Shown: positions 48,990 through 59,441 of the stretch, piece by piece
Layout: the number at the start of each line of letters is the position of its first letter
How positions within the stretch are numbered: the stretch's first letter is position 1
Position numbers and translations under genes: made by a program
Notes under the pieces: model-generated
The model's input: only the letters and a program-made list of their open reading frames with translations
The model's database searches: none
Told to the model about the DNA's origin: nothing
DNA from: Bacillota bacterium
GTDB lineage: Bacteria > Bacillota > SHA-98 > Ch115 > JABLXJ01
DNA length: 64,000 bases
Direction: 5' to 3'
Assembly: GCA_012839815.1 (NCBI GenBank)
Contig: DUMQ01000067.1
Location: forward strand, 27,168-91,167

Positions 48990-49622
48990 ATGACCGGCAC
49001 GACGGGCGTCGGCCTCAGCCTTAGAGCCCTGTCTGCGGCCCTGCTGGCCGGGGTCGCAATCAAGCTCGTGGACGACTATATTGACCGCGAAGTCGACGAG
49101 ATTTCCGGCAGGTATTCATTGGCTGCGGTGCTCGAGGGGGCTCTCATCCCTTACGCACTCCTGTGCGCCGCCCTGGCATGCGCCCTTGATAGCCCCCTTG
49201 CAAGTTCGTTGATTATCGGGAGCTACATCGTGGGCATGCTGCATGACCTGGATGAAGTATTTCCATCCGGGTTCAGCGCTCGCCTGGAATCCCTTCTGGC
49301 CGGGGCTTTGGGCGTGATCATCCTTGGGTGGAAAGCCATTTTATCTTCAGTCATCCTGATGCTCGGCGTCCAGCTTGTTGACGACATCGTTGATTACTTG
49401 CGCGGAGGAATTACAGCCGGACGCAATTACGCCAGGGCGTTCGGCTGCGTTGAGTCGGGCGCCGCAGCCCTTGCCTGTATAATATTGGGGTTGATCCTGA
49501 ATAGTAGCATGACCATTGTCGTGCTGGTAGCCTTCCTGGTGTTAGTTGCGGGCGAAAGGGTTCTGGAAAGGGTTCTGGTAGCCAGGTCAAAAGGAAAGGG
49601 ATGGGCTATCCGTGACAGTTGA
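48990..49622 (+). CDS. Polytopic membrane protein with UbiA-like acidic motifs
   Basis: LVDDYIDREVDEISGRYSLAAVLEGALIPYALL...VQLVDDIVDYLRGG; ORF open from 48729 but upstream part overlaps the GTPase gene. Confidence 0.55.
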   Translation: MTGTTGVGLSLRALSAALLAGVAIKLVDDYIDREVDEISGRYSLAAVLEGALIPYALLCAALACALDSPLASSLIIGSYIVGMLHDLDEVFPSGFSARLESLLAGALGVIILGWKAILSSVILMLGVQLVDDIVDYLRGGITAGRNYARAFGCVESGAAALACIILGLILNSSMTIVVLVAFLVLVAGERVLERVLVARSKGKGWAIRDS

Positions 49623-49842
49623 GGTTGTGATCCTGCTCGCTGTCGTGGCGTTTCTTGTCGGCTACATAATCGGGCACAGGCATGGCGCCCTCGAAGGCTA
49701 CAGGGCAGGGTCTGTATTTGCTCCGCTGGAGCTCCGGCGGCAAAGCCTCGAGAGGGGCAGGTGCATTATATGCGGGATCGGCATCAAGGATCCCGAGACA
49801 CGCGATACCGCCGCCGGTGCGCGACCGGTTCCCGGTCGCTGA
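49612..49842 (+). CDS. Small single-TM protein with CIICG motif
   Basis: MTVEVVILLAVVAFLVGYIIGHRHGALEGYRAG...RCIICGIGIKDPETR; overlaps preceding gene, suggesting coupling. Confidence 0.5.
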   Translation: MTVEVVILLAVVAFLVGYIIGHRHGALEGYRAGSVFAPLELRRQSLERGRCIICGIGIKDPETRDTAAGARPVPGR

Positions 49843-49991
49843 CGGCCCGGCTAGTGATGGAATCGGTTAAAAATCATCCGAATAGGTGATTGAAAATCCT
49901 ACTCCCGAGATGGTATTCTATATACATGATGTTATGCGAGCAGGATTCTGCCAGCTGCCTTATCTAACGGTTGGAGGGGGCCAGGGGGCAA

Positions 49992-50891
49992 ATGGAGCTA
50001 GCGTTCACAAAGATGCATGGGCTCGGCAACGATTTTATTGTAATTTGTACGCTCGAGGCAAGGGATCAGGGGATTCTAAGAAACCTGGAAACTATGACAA
50101 CCGAATCCCTGGAGGCATTCTCACGCGAAGTCTGCGATAGGCACTTCGGGGTCGGGGCGGACGGCCTCGTCTTGATATTGCCCTCAGCAAGGGCGGATTT
50201 CAGGATGAGGATCTTTAATTCCGATGGCAGCGAGGCGAGAATGTGCGGCAATGCCATAAGGTGCGTCGCCAAATATGTCTACGAACGTGGTCTGTTTACA
50301 AAGCCGTCCCTTAAGGTCGAGACGCTCGGCGGCATCGTGGAGCCGACCGTGGTTATCGCCGGTGAAGCCAGGGTTGATGGCGTCACAGTTGATATGGGAC
50401 AACCAGTCTTTACCGCTAAAGATGTTCCATGTGAGGTCGGCCGCGAAGAGGCTATTATGTTGAAGAAGACGTTTGGCCAAGGCGACCGCCTTGTAGAGTT
50501 CCCCATTACCTGCGTCTCGATGGGGAATCCTCATTGTGTCATCTTCGTCGACGATGTTGATAAGATAGACCTGGAAGCGATCGGCCCGTTGATCGAGAAT
50601 GACCCGATCTTCCCCCAGCGTGTAAACGTGGAATTTGCTCATGTGGAAAGTCCTGACTCGATCCGTATGCGTGTCTGGGAGCGCGGGGCTGGCATAACGC
50701 TAGCGTGCGGGACGGGCGCTTGCGCGACTTTGGCTGCCGCGGCGAGGGTAGGCCTTGCAGGAAGGCATGCAAAGCTCCGCTTGCCCGGCGGTGTGCTTGA
50801 TATCCGGTGGGCTCAGGATAATCATATTTACATGACAGGGCCCGCTGAGGAGGTCTTCTCGGGAGAACTGAGCCCCGACTGGCTTAAGTGA
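49992..50891 (+). CDS. dapF: Diaminopimelate epimerase
   Basis: MELAFTKMHGLGNDFIVIC...GSEARMCGNAIRCVAKYVYE...ACGTGACATLAAA. Confidence 0.95.
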   Translation: MELAFTKMHGLGNDFIVICTLEARDQGILRNLETMTTESLEAFSREVCDRHFGVGADGLVLILPSARADFRMRIFNSDGSEARMCGNAIRCVAKYVYERGLFTKPSLKVETLGGIVEPTVVIAGEARVDGVTVDMGQPVFTAKDVPCEVGREEAIMLKKTFGQGDRLVEFPITCVSMGNPHCVIFVDDVDKIDLEAIGPLIENDPIFPQRVNVEFAHVESPDSIRMRVWERGAGITLACGTGACATLAAAARVGLAGRHAKLRLPGGVLDIRWAQDNHIYMTGPAEEVFSGELSPDWLK

Positions 50892-51030
50892 AGGAGCCAT
50901 CCGACTCCGCATAATCGGCGCCGCATAATCTCGGTGGCCCGCCGATGGTCCGGGAATAGACTGCTACAATATACAAATAATCCAGATATATGCATGTATT
51001 TGCGTGCATGATTATAGGAGGGGTCAGATC

Positions 51031-52206
51031 TTGGAGACAGCAAAGAGAATAAGGGAATTACCACCATACCTGTTTGCCGAAATCGACAAGAAGATAGCGG
51101 ATGCCAAGAGACGCGGGGTTGACGTACTGAGCCTGGCCATTGGTGACCCTGATATGCCTACCCCCGAACATATCGTAAGGCGCCTTGTGGAGACGGCTCA
51201 AGACCCCCAGAACCATCGTTATCCCTCTTACGAAGGTCTTGAAGAATTCCGAGGGGCGATTGCCGGCTGGTATGAGAGGCGGTTTGGCGTCAAGCTGGAC
51301 CCCGATAAGGAGATAGTCTCCTTGATCGGGTCAAAGGAGGGTATAGCCCATATCCCGCTCTGTTTCGTCGACCCTGGCGATATAAATCTTATACCAGATC
51401 CTGGTTATCCCGTTTATGGAATTGGCACGCTCTTTGCGGGCGGTCGCTCCTACATGATGCCGCTTCTGGAATCAAATGGTTATCTCCCGGACCTTTCGGC
51501 CATCCCTGTGGATGTGGCGAGGGCTGCAAAGTTGATGTTCATAAACTACCCTAATAACCCAACCGCAGCTGTCGCTCCTGAGGGATTCTTCGAGGAGGTC
51601 GTGGAATTCGCGAAGAAGTACGACATCATCGTATGCCATGACGCAGCTTATACTGAGATAACATATGACGGGTACAGGGCGCCCAGCTTTCTTCAAACCC
51701 CAGGTGCTATGGACGTGGGCATCGAGTTCCACTCGCTGTCAAAGACCTATAATATGACCGGGTGGCGAATAGGCTGGGCCGCGGGAAACCGGACCGTAAT
51801 CGAAGCGCTTGGGAGGATCAAGACGAATATCGACTCTGGGATCTTCCAGGCGATCCAGTACGCGGCCATTGCAGCGCTAACAGGTCCTCAGGAGCCGATC
51901 GAAGAGGCGTGCCGGATTTACGCCAGGAGGCGCGACATGATCATAGATGGCCTGAATGCCCTCGGCTGGAACCTGAAGCCCACCAGGGGAAGCATATACA
52001 TATGGGCTCCCGTCCCGCGGGGGTACGACTCGATAGGGTTTGCATCCTACCTCCTGGAGAAGACGGGTGTGGTTATCACGCCGGGTATTGGTTATGGTAA
52101 ACATGGTGAAGGCTATTTCCGGGTATCGCTCACATATCCGGACTCCAAGATCGCAGAGGCTCTTAACAGAATTAAAGAGGCAGGCGTGACGTTTGCAGGA
52201 AAATAG
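51031..52206 (+). CDS. dapL: LL-diaminopimelate aminotransferase
   Basis: [17 protein letters not shown]..., [32 protein letters not shown]; next to dapF; TTG 51031 after AGGAGGGG. Confidence 0.88.
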   Translation: METAKRIRELPPYLFAEIDKKIADAKRRGVDVLSLAIGDPDMPTPEHIVRRLVETAQDPQNHRYPSYEGLEEFRGAIAGWYERRFGVKLDPDKEIVSLIGSKEGIAHIPLCFVDPGDINLIPDPGYPVYGIGTLFAGGRSYMMPLLESNGYLPDLSAIPVDVARAAKLMFINYPNNPTAAVAPEGFFEEVVEFAKKYDIIVCHDAAYTEITYDGYRAPSFLQTPGAMDVGIEFHSLSKTYNMTGWRIGWAAGNRTVIEALGRIKTNIDSGIFQAIQYAAIAALTGPQEPIEEACRIYARRRDMIIDGLNALGWNLKPTRGSIYIWAPVPRGYDSIGFASYLLEKTGVVITPGIGYGKHGEGYFRVSLTYPDSKIAEALNRIKEAGVTFAGK

Positions 52207-53584
52207 GACGCAACAGGGTGAGTATCAAGGTGGGGATAGGGATAAGGCCAGTGAGATTTTGGAGATTCTATCCAGGGACTATGGAATAGATCGTAATCTC
52301 CTAACTCTTTCTGAGACCGCTATAACGGCCTGTCAGAGCGAGTGGGCCCGGATCGAGAGCACCGGGATGGTGAATTTCTTAAAGGTCCTGAAGGCCTTCC
52401 AGGAGGCCCACGTTGGTGACGACCATTTTGCGGGAACGACGGGCTATGGGTATGATGATATTGGGCGCGAGGGGCTTGAGCGCGCCTGGGCCAAGATTTT
52501 CGGAGCGGAGAAAGCTCTCGTGAGGTGGCAGGTCGTTTCGGGAACTCATGCCCTTTCGCTGTGTTTATTTGGTCTTTTGCGACCGGGCGATAGGGTCGTT
52601 TTTGCCACGGGAGCACCCTATGACACGCTGCATGCCGTGTTTGGGATGGATGCGGCCAGCGGGAGCGGGGGGCCTGCAAACCTTCGCCCTGGGTGCCTCG
52701 CCGAGCTGGGGATCACCTGGAAAGCCGTTGACATGCCGCCGGGTGGATGTCCGGATATCCCGCGGATCGTTGATGCCATGGACGAGAGAACACGGCTCGT
52801 GTTTATACAGCGGTCCAGGGGTTATGCATGGAGGCCGTCACTTTCTGTCCGGCATATCGGCAAGATAGCCTCGGCTGTAAAGGCTGCTAGAGCCGATGCC
52901 ATAGTGCTCGTTGATAATTGCTACGGCGAGTTCGTCGAGACGCTGGAGCCCCCCCAGGTTGGGGCTGATGTGATCGCAGGCTCCCTTATAAAAAACCCCG
53001 GCGGCGGTATCGCACCAACAGGGGGTTACATCGCCGGCAGGGCAGAGCTCGTCGAGCGCATCGCGACGCGCCTGACGGCCCCCGGTATTGGAGGGGAGTG
53101 CGGTCCTACGCTCGGCATCACGCGCCTTCTTCTCCAGGGGCTATTCCTGGCGCCTCGTCTGGTTCGAGAGGCTCTAAAGGGCGCCGCCTTTGTGGCCCGG
53201 TTCTTTTCGGATCTGGGGTTTGAGGTCATGCCGCGTCCCGGCGACGAGCGGAGTGACCTCGTCCAGGGGATCCTCCTGGGGAACAGGGAGAGAGTCGTAA
53301 GTTTTTGCAGGGGTTTACAGCTCGCCTCCCCTGTGAATGCCCATTTTGCCCCTGAGCCCGCCCCCATGCCGGGCTATGAGAACGAGATCATAATGGGCGG
53401 GGGGACCTTTATCCAGGGGTCTTCTTCAGAGCTCTCTGCCGACGCGCCCATTAGACCACCATATGCCGTTTTTATGCAAGGCGGCCTGTGTTTCGAACAC
53501 GTAATGATCGGTGCTCTCCTGGCAGCAAATAGGCTCCTTGCTGATGGTTTGCTGGATACGCTTCCTGGTCGCAATACATGTTAG
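52193..53584 (+). CDS. Methionine gamma-lyase family protein (YnbB/aluminium-resistance-like, PLP-dependent)
   Basis: [61 protein letters not shown]. Confidence 0.88.
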   Translation: MQENRTQQGEYQGGDRDKASEILEILSRDYGIDRNLLTLSETAITACQSEWARIESTGMVNFLKVLKAFQEAHVGDDHFAGTTGYGYDDIGREGLERAWAKIFGAEKALVRWQVVSGTHALSLCLFGLLRPGDRVVFATGAPYDTLHAVFGMDAASGSGGPANLRPGCLAELGITWKAVDMPPGGCPDIPRIVDAMDERTRLVFIQRSRGYAWRPSLSVRHIGKIASAVKAARADAIVLVDNCYGEFVETLEPPQVGADVIAGSLIKNPGGGIAPTGGYIAGRAELVERIATRLTAPGIGGECGPTLGITRLLLQGLFLAPRLVREALKGAAFVARFFSDLGFEVMPRPGDERSDLVQGILLGNRERVVSFCRGLQLASPVNAHFAPEPAPMPGYENEIIMGGGTFIQGSSSELSADAPIRPPYAVFMQGGLCFEHVMIGALLAANRLLADGLLDTLPGRNTC

Positions 53585-53773
53585 TGAGTAAGAGCGGGAT
53601 ATTTTAAGAGAACGCGGTCTTTGGAGGGACCAGCTGCAAGATTTTGCTGATATTTCCCGGTGATTCCCGGTTATTCCCTTGACATCTGATGCGGATTTGC
53701 TAGAATCGTATTGATTGGGTGCCAAATCTCTGGTCCAGCGTGGTTTGATTCTCGAAGGGAGGCGAGACTTTGA

Positions 53774-54157
53774 ATGAAAAATACTTTGGGTCGTCATATC
53801 TTGTGCGAGGTGTACGGGTGTGACCCTGAGGTACTGAACAACGAGAAGCTCATCGAGGAGATCATGGTAAACGCTGCTTTGCAGGCCGGTGCCGAGGTCC
53901 GCGAGGTGGCGTTTCATAAATTTAGCCCCCAAGGAGTTAGCGGGGTCGTAGTGATCTCGGAATCCCATCTAACGATTCACACGTGGCCGGAATTCGCATA
54001 CGCAGCCGTTGACGTCTTTACTTGTGGGGAGAAAGTGGACCCGACAGTTGCTTGTTTATATATCAAGACCTCCGTAAAGGCCAAACAAATGACGGCATCT
54101 GAAGTGAAAAGGGGGATCCTGGAGGAGCACCTTCTGGAGAAGGTCTCCTCGGGGTAG
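53774..54157 (+). CDS. speD: S-adenosylmethionine decarboxylase proenzyme
   Basis: LGRHILCEVYGCDPEVLNN..., VVISESHLTIHTWPEFAYAAVDVFTCG. Confidence 0.95.
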   Translation: MKNTLGRHILCEVYGCDPEVLNNEKLIEEIMVNAALQAGAEVREVAFHKFSPQGVSGVVVISESHLTIHTWPEFAYAAVDVFTCGEKVDPTVACLYIKTSVKAKQMTASEVKRGILEEHLLEKVSSG

Positions 54158-54220
54158 CTGGGGCTGGGATGCAGGATTTAAAAGCGTGCAGAGGCAGGCA
54201 AGGCCGCCAAGCGGAATTGG

Positions 54221-54256
54221 AGGAACGCATTTATCGCGTTCCTTTATTTTTTTTCC
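54221..54256 (+). terminator. Rho-independent terminator after speD
   Basis: AGGAACGC-atttatc-GCGTTCCT followed by TTATTTTTTTT. Confidence 0.85.
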
Positions 54257-54368
54257 GAAGGAGATCATACCATTTTGTCGAAGAACTTAACATAAGCATG
54301 GGAAGTCGACCTTATACTTTTATTAAGGGGATATCGTGGAGAGGACATCATGGGGGAGGGGTCACGGT

Positions 54369-55793
54369 ATGCGACAACGGGGTATGTGCCTTATTGTGAT
54401 CACGGCCTGTCTCGTGGTAGGGGCGATGATAATGGTCACGGGGTCAGGGGGCTATGCTGCCAGCCAGGCCCGGGAGATATCCGGCGCAAGCCGCCAGGGT
54501 CTTTATGTGACGGTGTATAACAACGGCCTCGCGCTCATCAAAGATAGGCGTGAAATAGCGCTTGACCAGGGCTTGAATTTGCTTAAATTTTGCGATATAG
54601 CTGAGCTTATCGACCCGACTTCGGTGCACTTTAAATCCCTATCGGCGCCTGGAAACTGCACCCTCCTCGAACAGAATTACGAATACGACCTTATCAACCG
54701 TGAAAAGCTGCTTCAAAACTACATAGGTAAGCAGGTAATATTGAATAACGACGGCATTACCCAGGAAGGAACCCTACTCGCCTTCGCTGACGGCAAGATC
54801 ACGCTGGAAGTCAACGGCAAGATTCTTATTGACCCACCCGGGAAAATCGAACTCCCGCGCCTGCCAAGCGGCCTTATAACAAAGCCGACCCTGGTTTGGC
54901 ACCTGAAGAGCAAAACGGCCATGAAGCACCTGGTTGAGGTTACATATCTTACGCGGGGCTTATCCTGGCGGGCCGATTATGTAGCCGGGCTGGACGCCTC
55001 GGACAAGTTTCTCGATCTTACCGGCTGGGTATCGATTAATAACGAGAGCGGGGCGTCATATCCGGATGCCACTGTGAAACTGGTGGCCGGCGATGTAAAC
55101 ATCGTAGGAGAGCGAGCCGTGAGGGCCATGGCGAAGGCTCAGCCAGCAGGCGGTACTACTCAGCAGTTTGATGAGAAGGGTTTTTTCGAATACCATATGT
55201 ATACGCTGAACAGGCCTACCACGCTTAACAGCAACCAGCTGAAACAGCTGGAGCTCCTAACGGCAAACCGGGTACCTGTAAAAAAACTCTATTTATTTGA
55301 ATGGAGCAGCGACCCGAGAGCAGGCGGTGTTATTGGACAGAAGCAGGTTGCAAATGCCAGGGTTTTCATCCAGTTTACGAATGCTGCCGATTCGGGGCTT
55401 GGAATGCCCCTCCCCGCCGGACGAATACGTATTTATAAATCTGGTGACGATGGGAACTTGGAGTTCATCGGGGAGGATGAGATCAAGCACACGGCGAAGG
55501 ATGAAAAGGTCACCCTTTACCTGGGTAATGCCTTCGATATTGTCGGAGAGCGGACTATAACGGATTATCGTAAGACTGGCGCGAATTCATATGAGCAGGC
55601 ATGCTCTATAAAGTTGAGGAATCACAAACAGGAAGATATCGAAGTCGTAGTTCATGAGAGGTTTTACGGGGATTGGACGTTAACAAGCCCCGCTGCGTGG
55701 AAGAAGATAGATTCCGGCACGGCTGAATTCAGGGTAAAGGTTCCAAAGGGTAAGGAGGCTGAGATTCTTTATAAGGTCAAGGTCACGCAATAG
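54369..55793 (+). CDS. Secreted DUF4139-like protein
   Basis: Signal peptide; GLYVTVYNNGLALIKDRREIAL...; LVEVTYLTRGLSWRADYVA. Confidence 0.75.
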   Translation: MRQRGMCLIVITACLVVGAMIMVTGSGGYAASQAREISGASRQGLYVTVYNNGLALIKDRREIALDQGLNLLKFCDIAELIDPTSVHFKSLSAPGNCTLLEQNYEYDLINREKLLQNYIGKQVILNNDGITQEGTLLAFADGKITLEVNGKILIDPPGKIELPRLPSGLITKPTLVWHLKSKTAMKHLVEVTYLTRGLSWRADYVAGLDASDKFLDLTGWVSINNESGASYPDATVKLVAGDVNIVGERAVRAMAKAQPAGGTTQQFDEKGFFEYHMYTLNRPTTLNSNQLKQLELLTANRVPVKKLYLFEWSSDPRAGGVIGQKQVANARVFIQFTNAADSGLGMPLPAGRIRIYKSGDDGNLEFIGEDEIKHTAKDEKVTLYLGNAFDIVGERTITDYRKTGANSYEQACSIKLRNHKQEDIEVVVHERFYGDWTLTSPAAWKKIDSGTAEFRVKVPKGKEAEILYKVKVTQ

Positions 55794-55824
55794 GCTTGTA
55801 GCTATTTGGATAGGGGGGATCGTC

Positions 55825-56058
55825 ATGACCGGCTATCTGATCGACAACTTAGAGGACTTCAAAAGGAGCATAATAGGGAATATCATCGTAGACGTCAGAT
55901 TTCGCCGAAGCGACCGGAGCCCTGATGACCCCGACTACTGGGAAGAGATATTGATTGAACTAGATAACGGTTATGTAATACAATTTTCGAGCACGTTCTC
56001 AGATGCTTTTAAAAATGAATATCGCAAGAACCATAAGAGCTCTTCGAGGCTTAATTAA
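55825..56058 (+). CDS. Small hypothetical protein (77 aa)
   Basis: MTGYLIDNLEDFKRSIIGNIIVDVRFRRSDRSPDDPDYWEEILIELDNGYVIQF; preceded by GGGGGGAT. Confidence 0.5.
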   Translation: MTGYLIDNLEDFKRSIIGNIIVDVRFRRSDRSPDDPDYWEEILIELDNGYVIQFSSTFSDAFKNEYRKNHKSSSRLN

Positions 56059-56100
56059 TTGATTGATTGCTTCAGGACATTCAGGATATGATTGTATCTT

Positions 56101-56137
56101 AAGGCCGGGAATGCCGGATGTTTCCCGGCCTTATCAT
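56101..56137 (+). terminator. Hairpin terminator-like element
   Basis: AAGGCCGGGAA-tgccggatg-TTTCCCGGCCTT. Confidence 0.5.
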
Positions 56138-56165
56138 ACTGATGCCATGCTACTAAGGAGAGGAT

Positions 56166-56732
56166 ATGCCGATGGATACCGCTAAGATTGAGGCAGCAGT
56201 ACGGGCGATACTTGAAGCAGTGGGTGAGAATCCGGATCGCGAAGGTCTGAGGGACACTCCGAGAAGGGTCGCAAAGATGTTCGAGGAGGTTTTCGGCGGC
56301 CTCGGGAAGGACCCACGATCTGAATTGAAGCCACTTTTTAACGAGGATCACGAAGAAATGGTCCTTATACGTGACATACCGTTCTATTCCATGTGCGAGC
56401 ATCATCTCCTGCCCTTCCTCGGCAAGGCCCACGTAGCTTATATCCCCAAAAAGGGGAGGATCGTAGGGCTCAGCAAGCTCGCCCGGGTTGTTGATACACT
56501 GGCAAGAAGACCCCAGATGCAGGAGCGCCTTACAAGCGAGATAGCAGATATGATTAACGAAGCACTGGATCCGCATGGCGTTGTGGTGGTCATAGAAGCC
56601 GAGCATATGTGCATGTCTATGCGCGGGGTGACAAAGCCCGGGAGCATTACAGTGACATCGGCGGTCAGGGGGCTTTTTAGAAGGGATGTGGCTGCCCGCG
56701 CCGAGGCTTTTTCACTTATTAAGGGGAAATAA
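56166..56732 (+). CDS. folE: GTP cyclohydrolase I
   Basis: [23 protein letters not shown]...[23 protein letters not shown]. Confidence 0.96.
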   Translation: MPMDTAKIEAAVRAILEAVGENPDREGLRDTPRRVAKMFEEVFGGLGKDPRSELKPLFNEDHEEMVLIRDIPFYSMCEHHLLPFLGKAHVAYIPKKGRIVGLSKLARVVDTLARRPQMQERLTSEIADMINEALDPHGVVVVIEAEHMCMSMRGVTKPGSITVTSAVRGLFRRDVAARAEAFSLIKGK

Positions 56733-56744
56733 CCCGGTCACCGG

Positions 56745-56772
56745 TTATATTTGCCTGGCTCCCTCATATATA
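56745..56772 (+). promoter_or_regulatory. Possible sigma-E-like promoter for spoIVA
   Basis: TTATATT - 13 bp - CATATATA, resembles the mother-cell sigma-E consensus and precedes spoIVA. Confidence 0.35.
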
Positions 56773-56844
56773 TTATGTGAAGGCGGGATACCTTACGTGA
56801 AAAGGTCTAGAGCCCTGAGTCACAACGGAGGAGGGAGAAGGCAG

Positions 56845-58323
56845 GTGGAGAAGTTCGACATCTTCAGGGACATAGCTGAACGAACCGGGGGTGACGTATA
56901 CCTGGGTGTGGTCGGCCCGGTCAGGACGGGGAAATCGACTTTTATAAAGCGTTTCATGGACCTCCTTGTCGTGCCAAACATCAAGGATCCTTATGACAGA
57001 CAGCGCGCTGTGGATGAGCTGCCGCAAAGCGGTGCCGGGCGCACCATAATGACAACCGAGCCCAAGTTTGTTCCGAGCGAAGCGGTGGAGATCAACCTGG
57101 AGGATAATATCAGGCTAAAGGTTAGAATAGTAGATTGCGTCGGGTACACCGTAAATGGAGCCCTCGGATATGAAGAGGATGTTGGGCCGCGAATGGTTGT
57201 GACGCCCTGGTTTGAGCACGAGATACCCTTCCAGGAGGCGGCAGAGGTCGGGACGCGCAAGGTTATCTCCGACCATTCCACGATCGGGCTTGTCATTACA
57301 ACAGACGGCACCATAACGGACATCCCTCGGGAGAACTATGTTCCTGCCGAGGAACGAGTCATAAATGAACTCAAGGAGCTCGGTAAACCGTTCTTAGTTC
57401 TGTTGAATTCGACCAGACCGGATGCCCGGGAGACTAAAGAGTTCGCCAGCAAGCTAGAAGAAAAGTATGAAACCAGGATCCTCCCCATAGATTGCCTGCA
57501 GATGAACACAAAGGATATCATATCTGTCCTTCGTGAGGTGCTCTACGAGTTCCCCGTGAGGGAGATAAATGTTGGCCTCCCGGTCTGGCTCAACGAGCTC
57601 CCGGAGGACCACTGGCTGAGATCAAAGTTCAGCCAGTCCGTTGTAGAGGCTGTTAAAGAGATCAAGAAGGTTAGAGATATCGATAGTGCCGCATCCAAGC
57701 TCAAAGCCCTGGATTTTATTGATAACGCAGCGCTCTCGCGATTGGATCTCGGTTCAGGATTAGCTAACATCGACCTTTCGGCGCCACGGGGTCTCTTCTT
57801 CGATATATTGCAGGAGCTTAGCGGGCTCACTATTGAAGGTGATCACCATCTTATGCGGATTATCAAGGAGCTCGCAACCGTAAAGAAGGAGTACGATAAG
57901 GTGGCGGGAGCGCTCAAGGAGGTTAAGGAAACTGGCTATGGCATCGTTATGCCGCCGCTGGATGAGATAACCTTTGAAGAACCGGAACTCATCAAGCAGG
58001 GGAGCAGGTTTGGTGTCAGGCTAAAAGCAGCCGCTCCATCGCTCCATATCATCAGGGCCAATATCAAGACAGAGGTCTCCACCGTGGTTGGAACAGAGAG
58101 GCAAGGGGAGGAGCTTGTAAGGCGCCTCACAGATGAATTCGAGAAAGACCCTGCAAGGATTTGGGAGACAGATTTCCTGGGGAAATCTCTGCACGAAATC
58201 GTCCAGGATGGCATCGAGAGCAAGCTCTTTAAGATGCCGGAGAATGCTCAACAAAAGCTCCAGGAAACTTTGGAACGTATCGTAAACGAAGGAAGCGGCG
58301 GCCTCATCTGCATAATTCTGTAA
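56845..58323 (+). CDS. spoIVA: Stage IV sporulation protein A
   Basis: VEKFDIFRDIAERTGGDVYLGVVGPVRTGKSTFIKRFMDLLVVPNI...GAGRTIMTTEPKFVP; GTG start. Confidence 0.95.
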   Translation: MEKFDIFRDIAERTGGDVYLGVVGPVRTGKSTFIKRFMDLLVVPNIKDPYDRQRAVDELPQSGAGRTIMTTEPKFVPSEAVEINLEDNIRLKVRIVDCVGYTVNGALGYEEDVGPRMVVTPWFEHEIPFQEAAEVGTRKVISDHSTIGLVITTDGTITDIPRENYVPAEERVINELKELGKPFLVLLNSTRPDARETKEFASKLEEKYETRILPIDCLQMNTKDIISVLREVLYEFPVREINVGLPVWLNELPEDHWLRSKFSQSVVEAVKEIKKVRDIDSAASKLKALDFIDNAALSRLDLGSGLANIDLSAPRGLFFDILQELSGLTIEGDHHLMRIIKELATVKKEYDKVAGALKEVKETGYGIVMPPLDEITFEEPELIKQGSRFGVRLKAAAPSLHIIRANIKTEVSTVVGTERQGEELVRRLTDEFEKDPARIWETDFLGKSLHEIVQDGIESKLFKMPENAQQKLQETLERIVNEGSGGLICIIL

Positions 58324-58434
58324 TATTTAACAAACTCAAACGGTCCTGGGCCAGTAGGCCGGCATTTCGACCGGCCATATCTCGCCAACCGTCATAAATC
58401 GCGCCATAACTGGACAAGCTACTGGCAAAGGGAG

Positions 58435-58719
58435 GTGAGATTGGTGACCAAGACCGAATTGATCGATAAGGTTGCCGGGAAGACGCAAATGACCAAGAAG
58501 GATGCAAGCCGGGCTATCGACGCCGTATTTGAGGCTATGTCCGAAGCCCTGGCGGCGGGGGATAGAGTCCAACTTGTCGGGTTTGGCACCTTTGAGGTGC
58601 GCAAGCGCGCAGCTCGGACAGGGAGAGACCCGCGGACGGGCGAGGAGATAAAGATTGCCGCCAGGAAGGTTCCGATCTTCAGGGCCGGCAAGAGCCTCAA
58701 AGAGGCCGTATCCAGGTAG
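58435..58719 (+). CDS. hup: HU family DNA-binding protein
   Basis: [54 protein letters not shown]. Confidence 0.95.
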   Translation: MRLVTKTELIDKVAGKTQMTKKDASRAIDAVFEAMSEALAAGDRVQLVGFGTFEVRKRAARTGRDPRTGEEIKIAARKVPIFRAGKSLKEAVSR

Positions 58720-58751
58720 AATGTGTTGCAGCGCTAGAGCCCGCCGATTGC

Positions 58752-58787
58752 AAGCGTAGCATAAACGCTACGCTTCTGTTTTTGTTC
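58752..58787 (+). terminator. Rho-independent terminator after HU gene
   Basis: AAGCGTAGC-ataaac-GCTACGCTT followed by CTGTTTTTG. Confidence 0.8.
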
Positions 58788-58898
58788 CCTCAAGAAGGAA
58801 TCCCCGCTTGTTTGAGGAATATGTTACATAAGCTTCAAATCCAATGGATTTGATTCAATGAATATGACATCCATGGAGTCATAGGGGTTGAAATCGGA

Positions 58899-59219
58899 AT
58901 GCAACGTGTCTCCTATCGCCGCCGGAAGAGCGCAGGACTTGCCGTGTTCCTTTCATTGATCGCCGCGGGGCTCGGCCAGATTTATCTCGGGTCTCCGGTA
59001 AAGGGGATATTCTTCATATTGCTTGAAGGGGCCCTCGCGGTGTTAAGCGGGGTGTTTCAAGCCCTGATCTTCGTTATAACCAAACGCCCGGACTTAATTC
59101 GTATAGATATCAGGATAGCCTCGATCATGGTCGCTTTTATCCTGTACAACCTGATCGACGCCTTTGTGCTCGCCCGCAAGATCAACAAGCCTCGCTATTT
59201 TATCCAGCGCCGCCGGTAA
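58899..59219 (+). CDS. Small membrane protein (TM2-like)
   Basis: MQRVSYRRRKSAGLAVFLSLIAAGLGQIYLGSPVKGIFFILLEGAL. Confidence 0.6.
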   Translation: MQRVSYRRRKSAGLAVFLSLIAAGLGQIYLGSPVKGIFFILLEGALAVLSGVFQALIFVITKRPDLIRIDIRIASIMVAFILYNLIDAFVLARKINKPRYFIQRRR

Positions 59220-59227
59220 AAATAAAA

Positions 59228-59305
59228 TGGTCGGACCGGCCAGACTCGAACTGGCGACCTCTTGCACCCCAAGCAAGCGCGCTAACCAAACTGCGCCACG
59301 GCCCG
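59228..59305 (-). tRNA. tRNA-Pro (GGG)
   Basis: Reverse strand CGGGCCG TGGCGCAGTTTGGTTAGCGC GCTTGCTTGGGGTGCAAG AGGTC GCCAGTTCGAGTCTGGC CGGTCCG ACCA; anticodon loop TTGGGGT. Confidence 0.95.
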
Positions 59306-59441
59306 ACACTTAACCCCGATTCATATTACGATTGTATTATAGCAGAGTTTATACTCCTGCGCAAGTCCTACGCAAGCCGTCAAACATCAAATCCAGGCAT
59401 CAAATCCAGACATCTTCCAGACATCTAATCTAGGCATCAAA

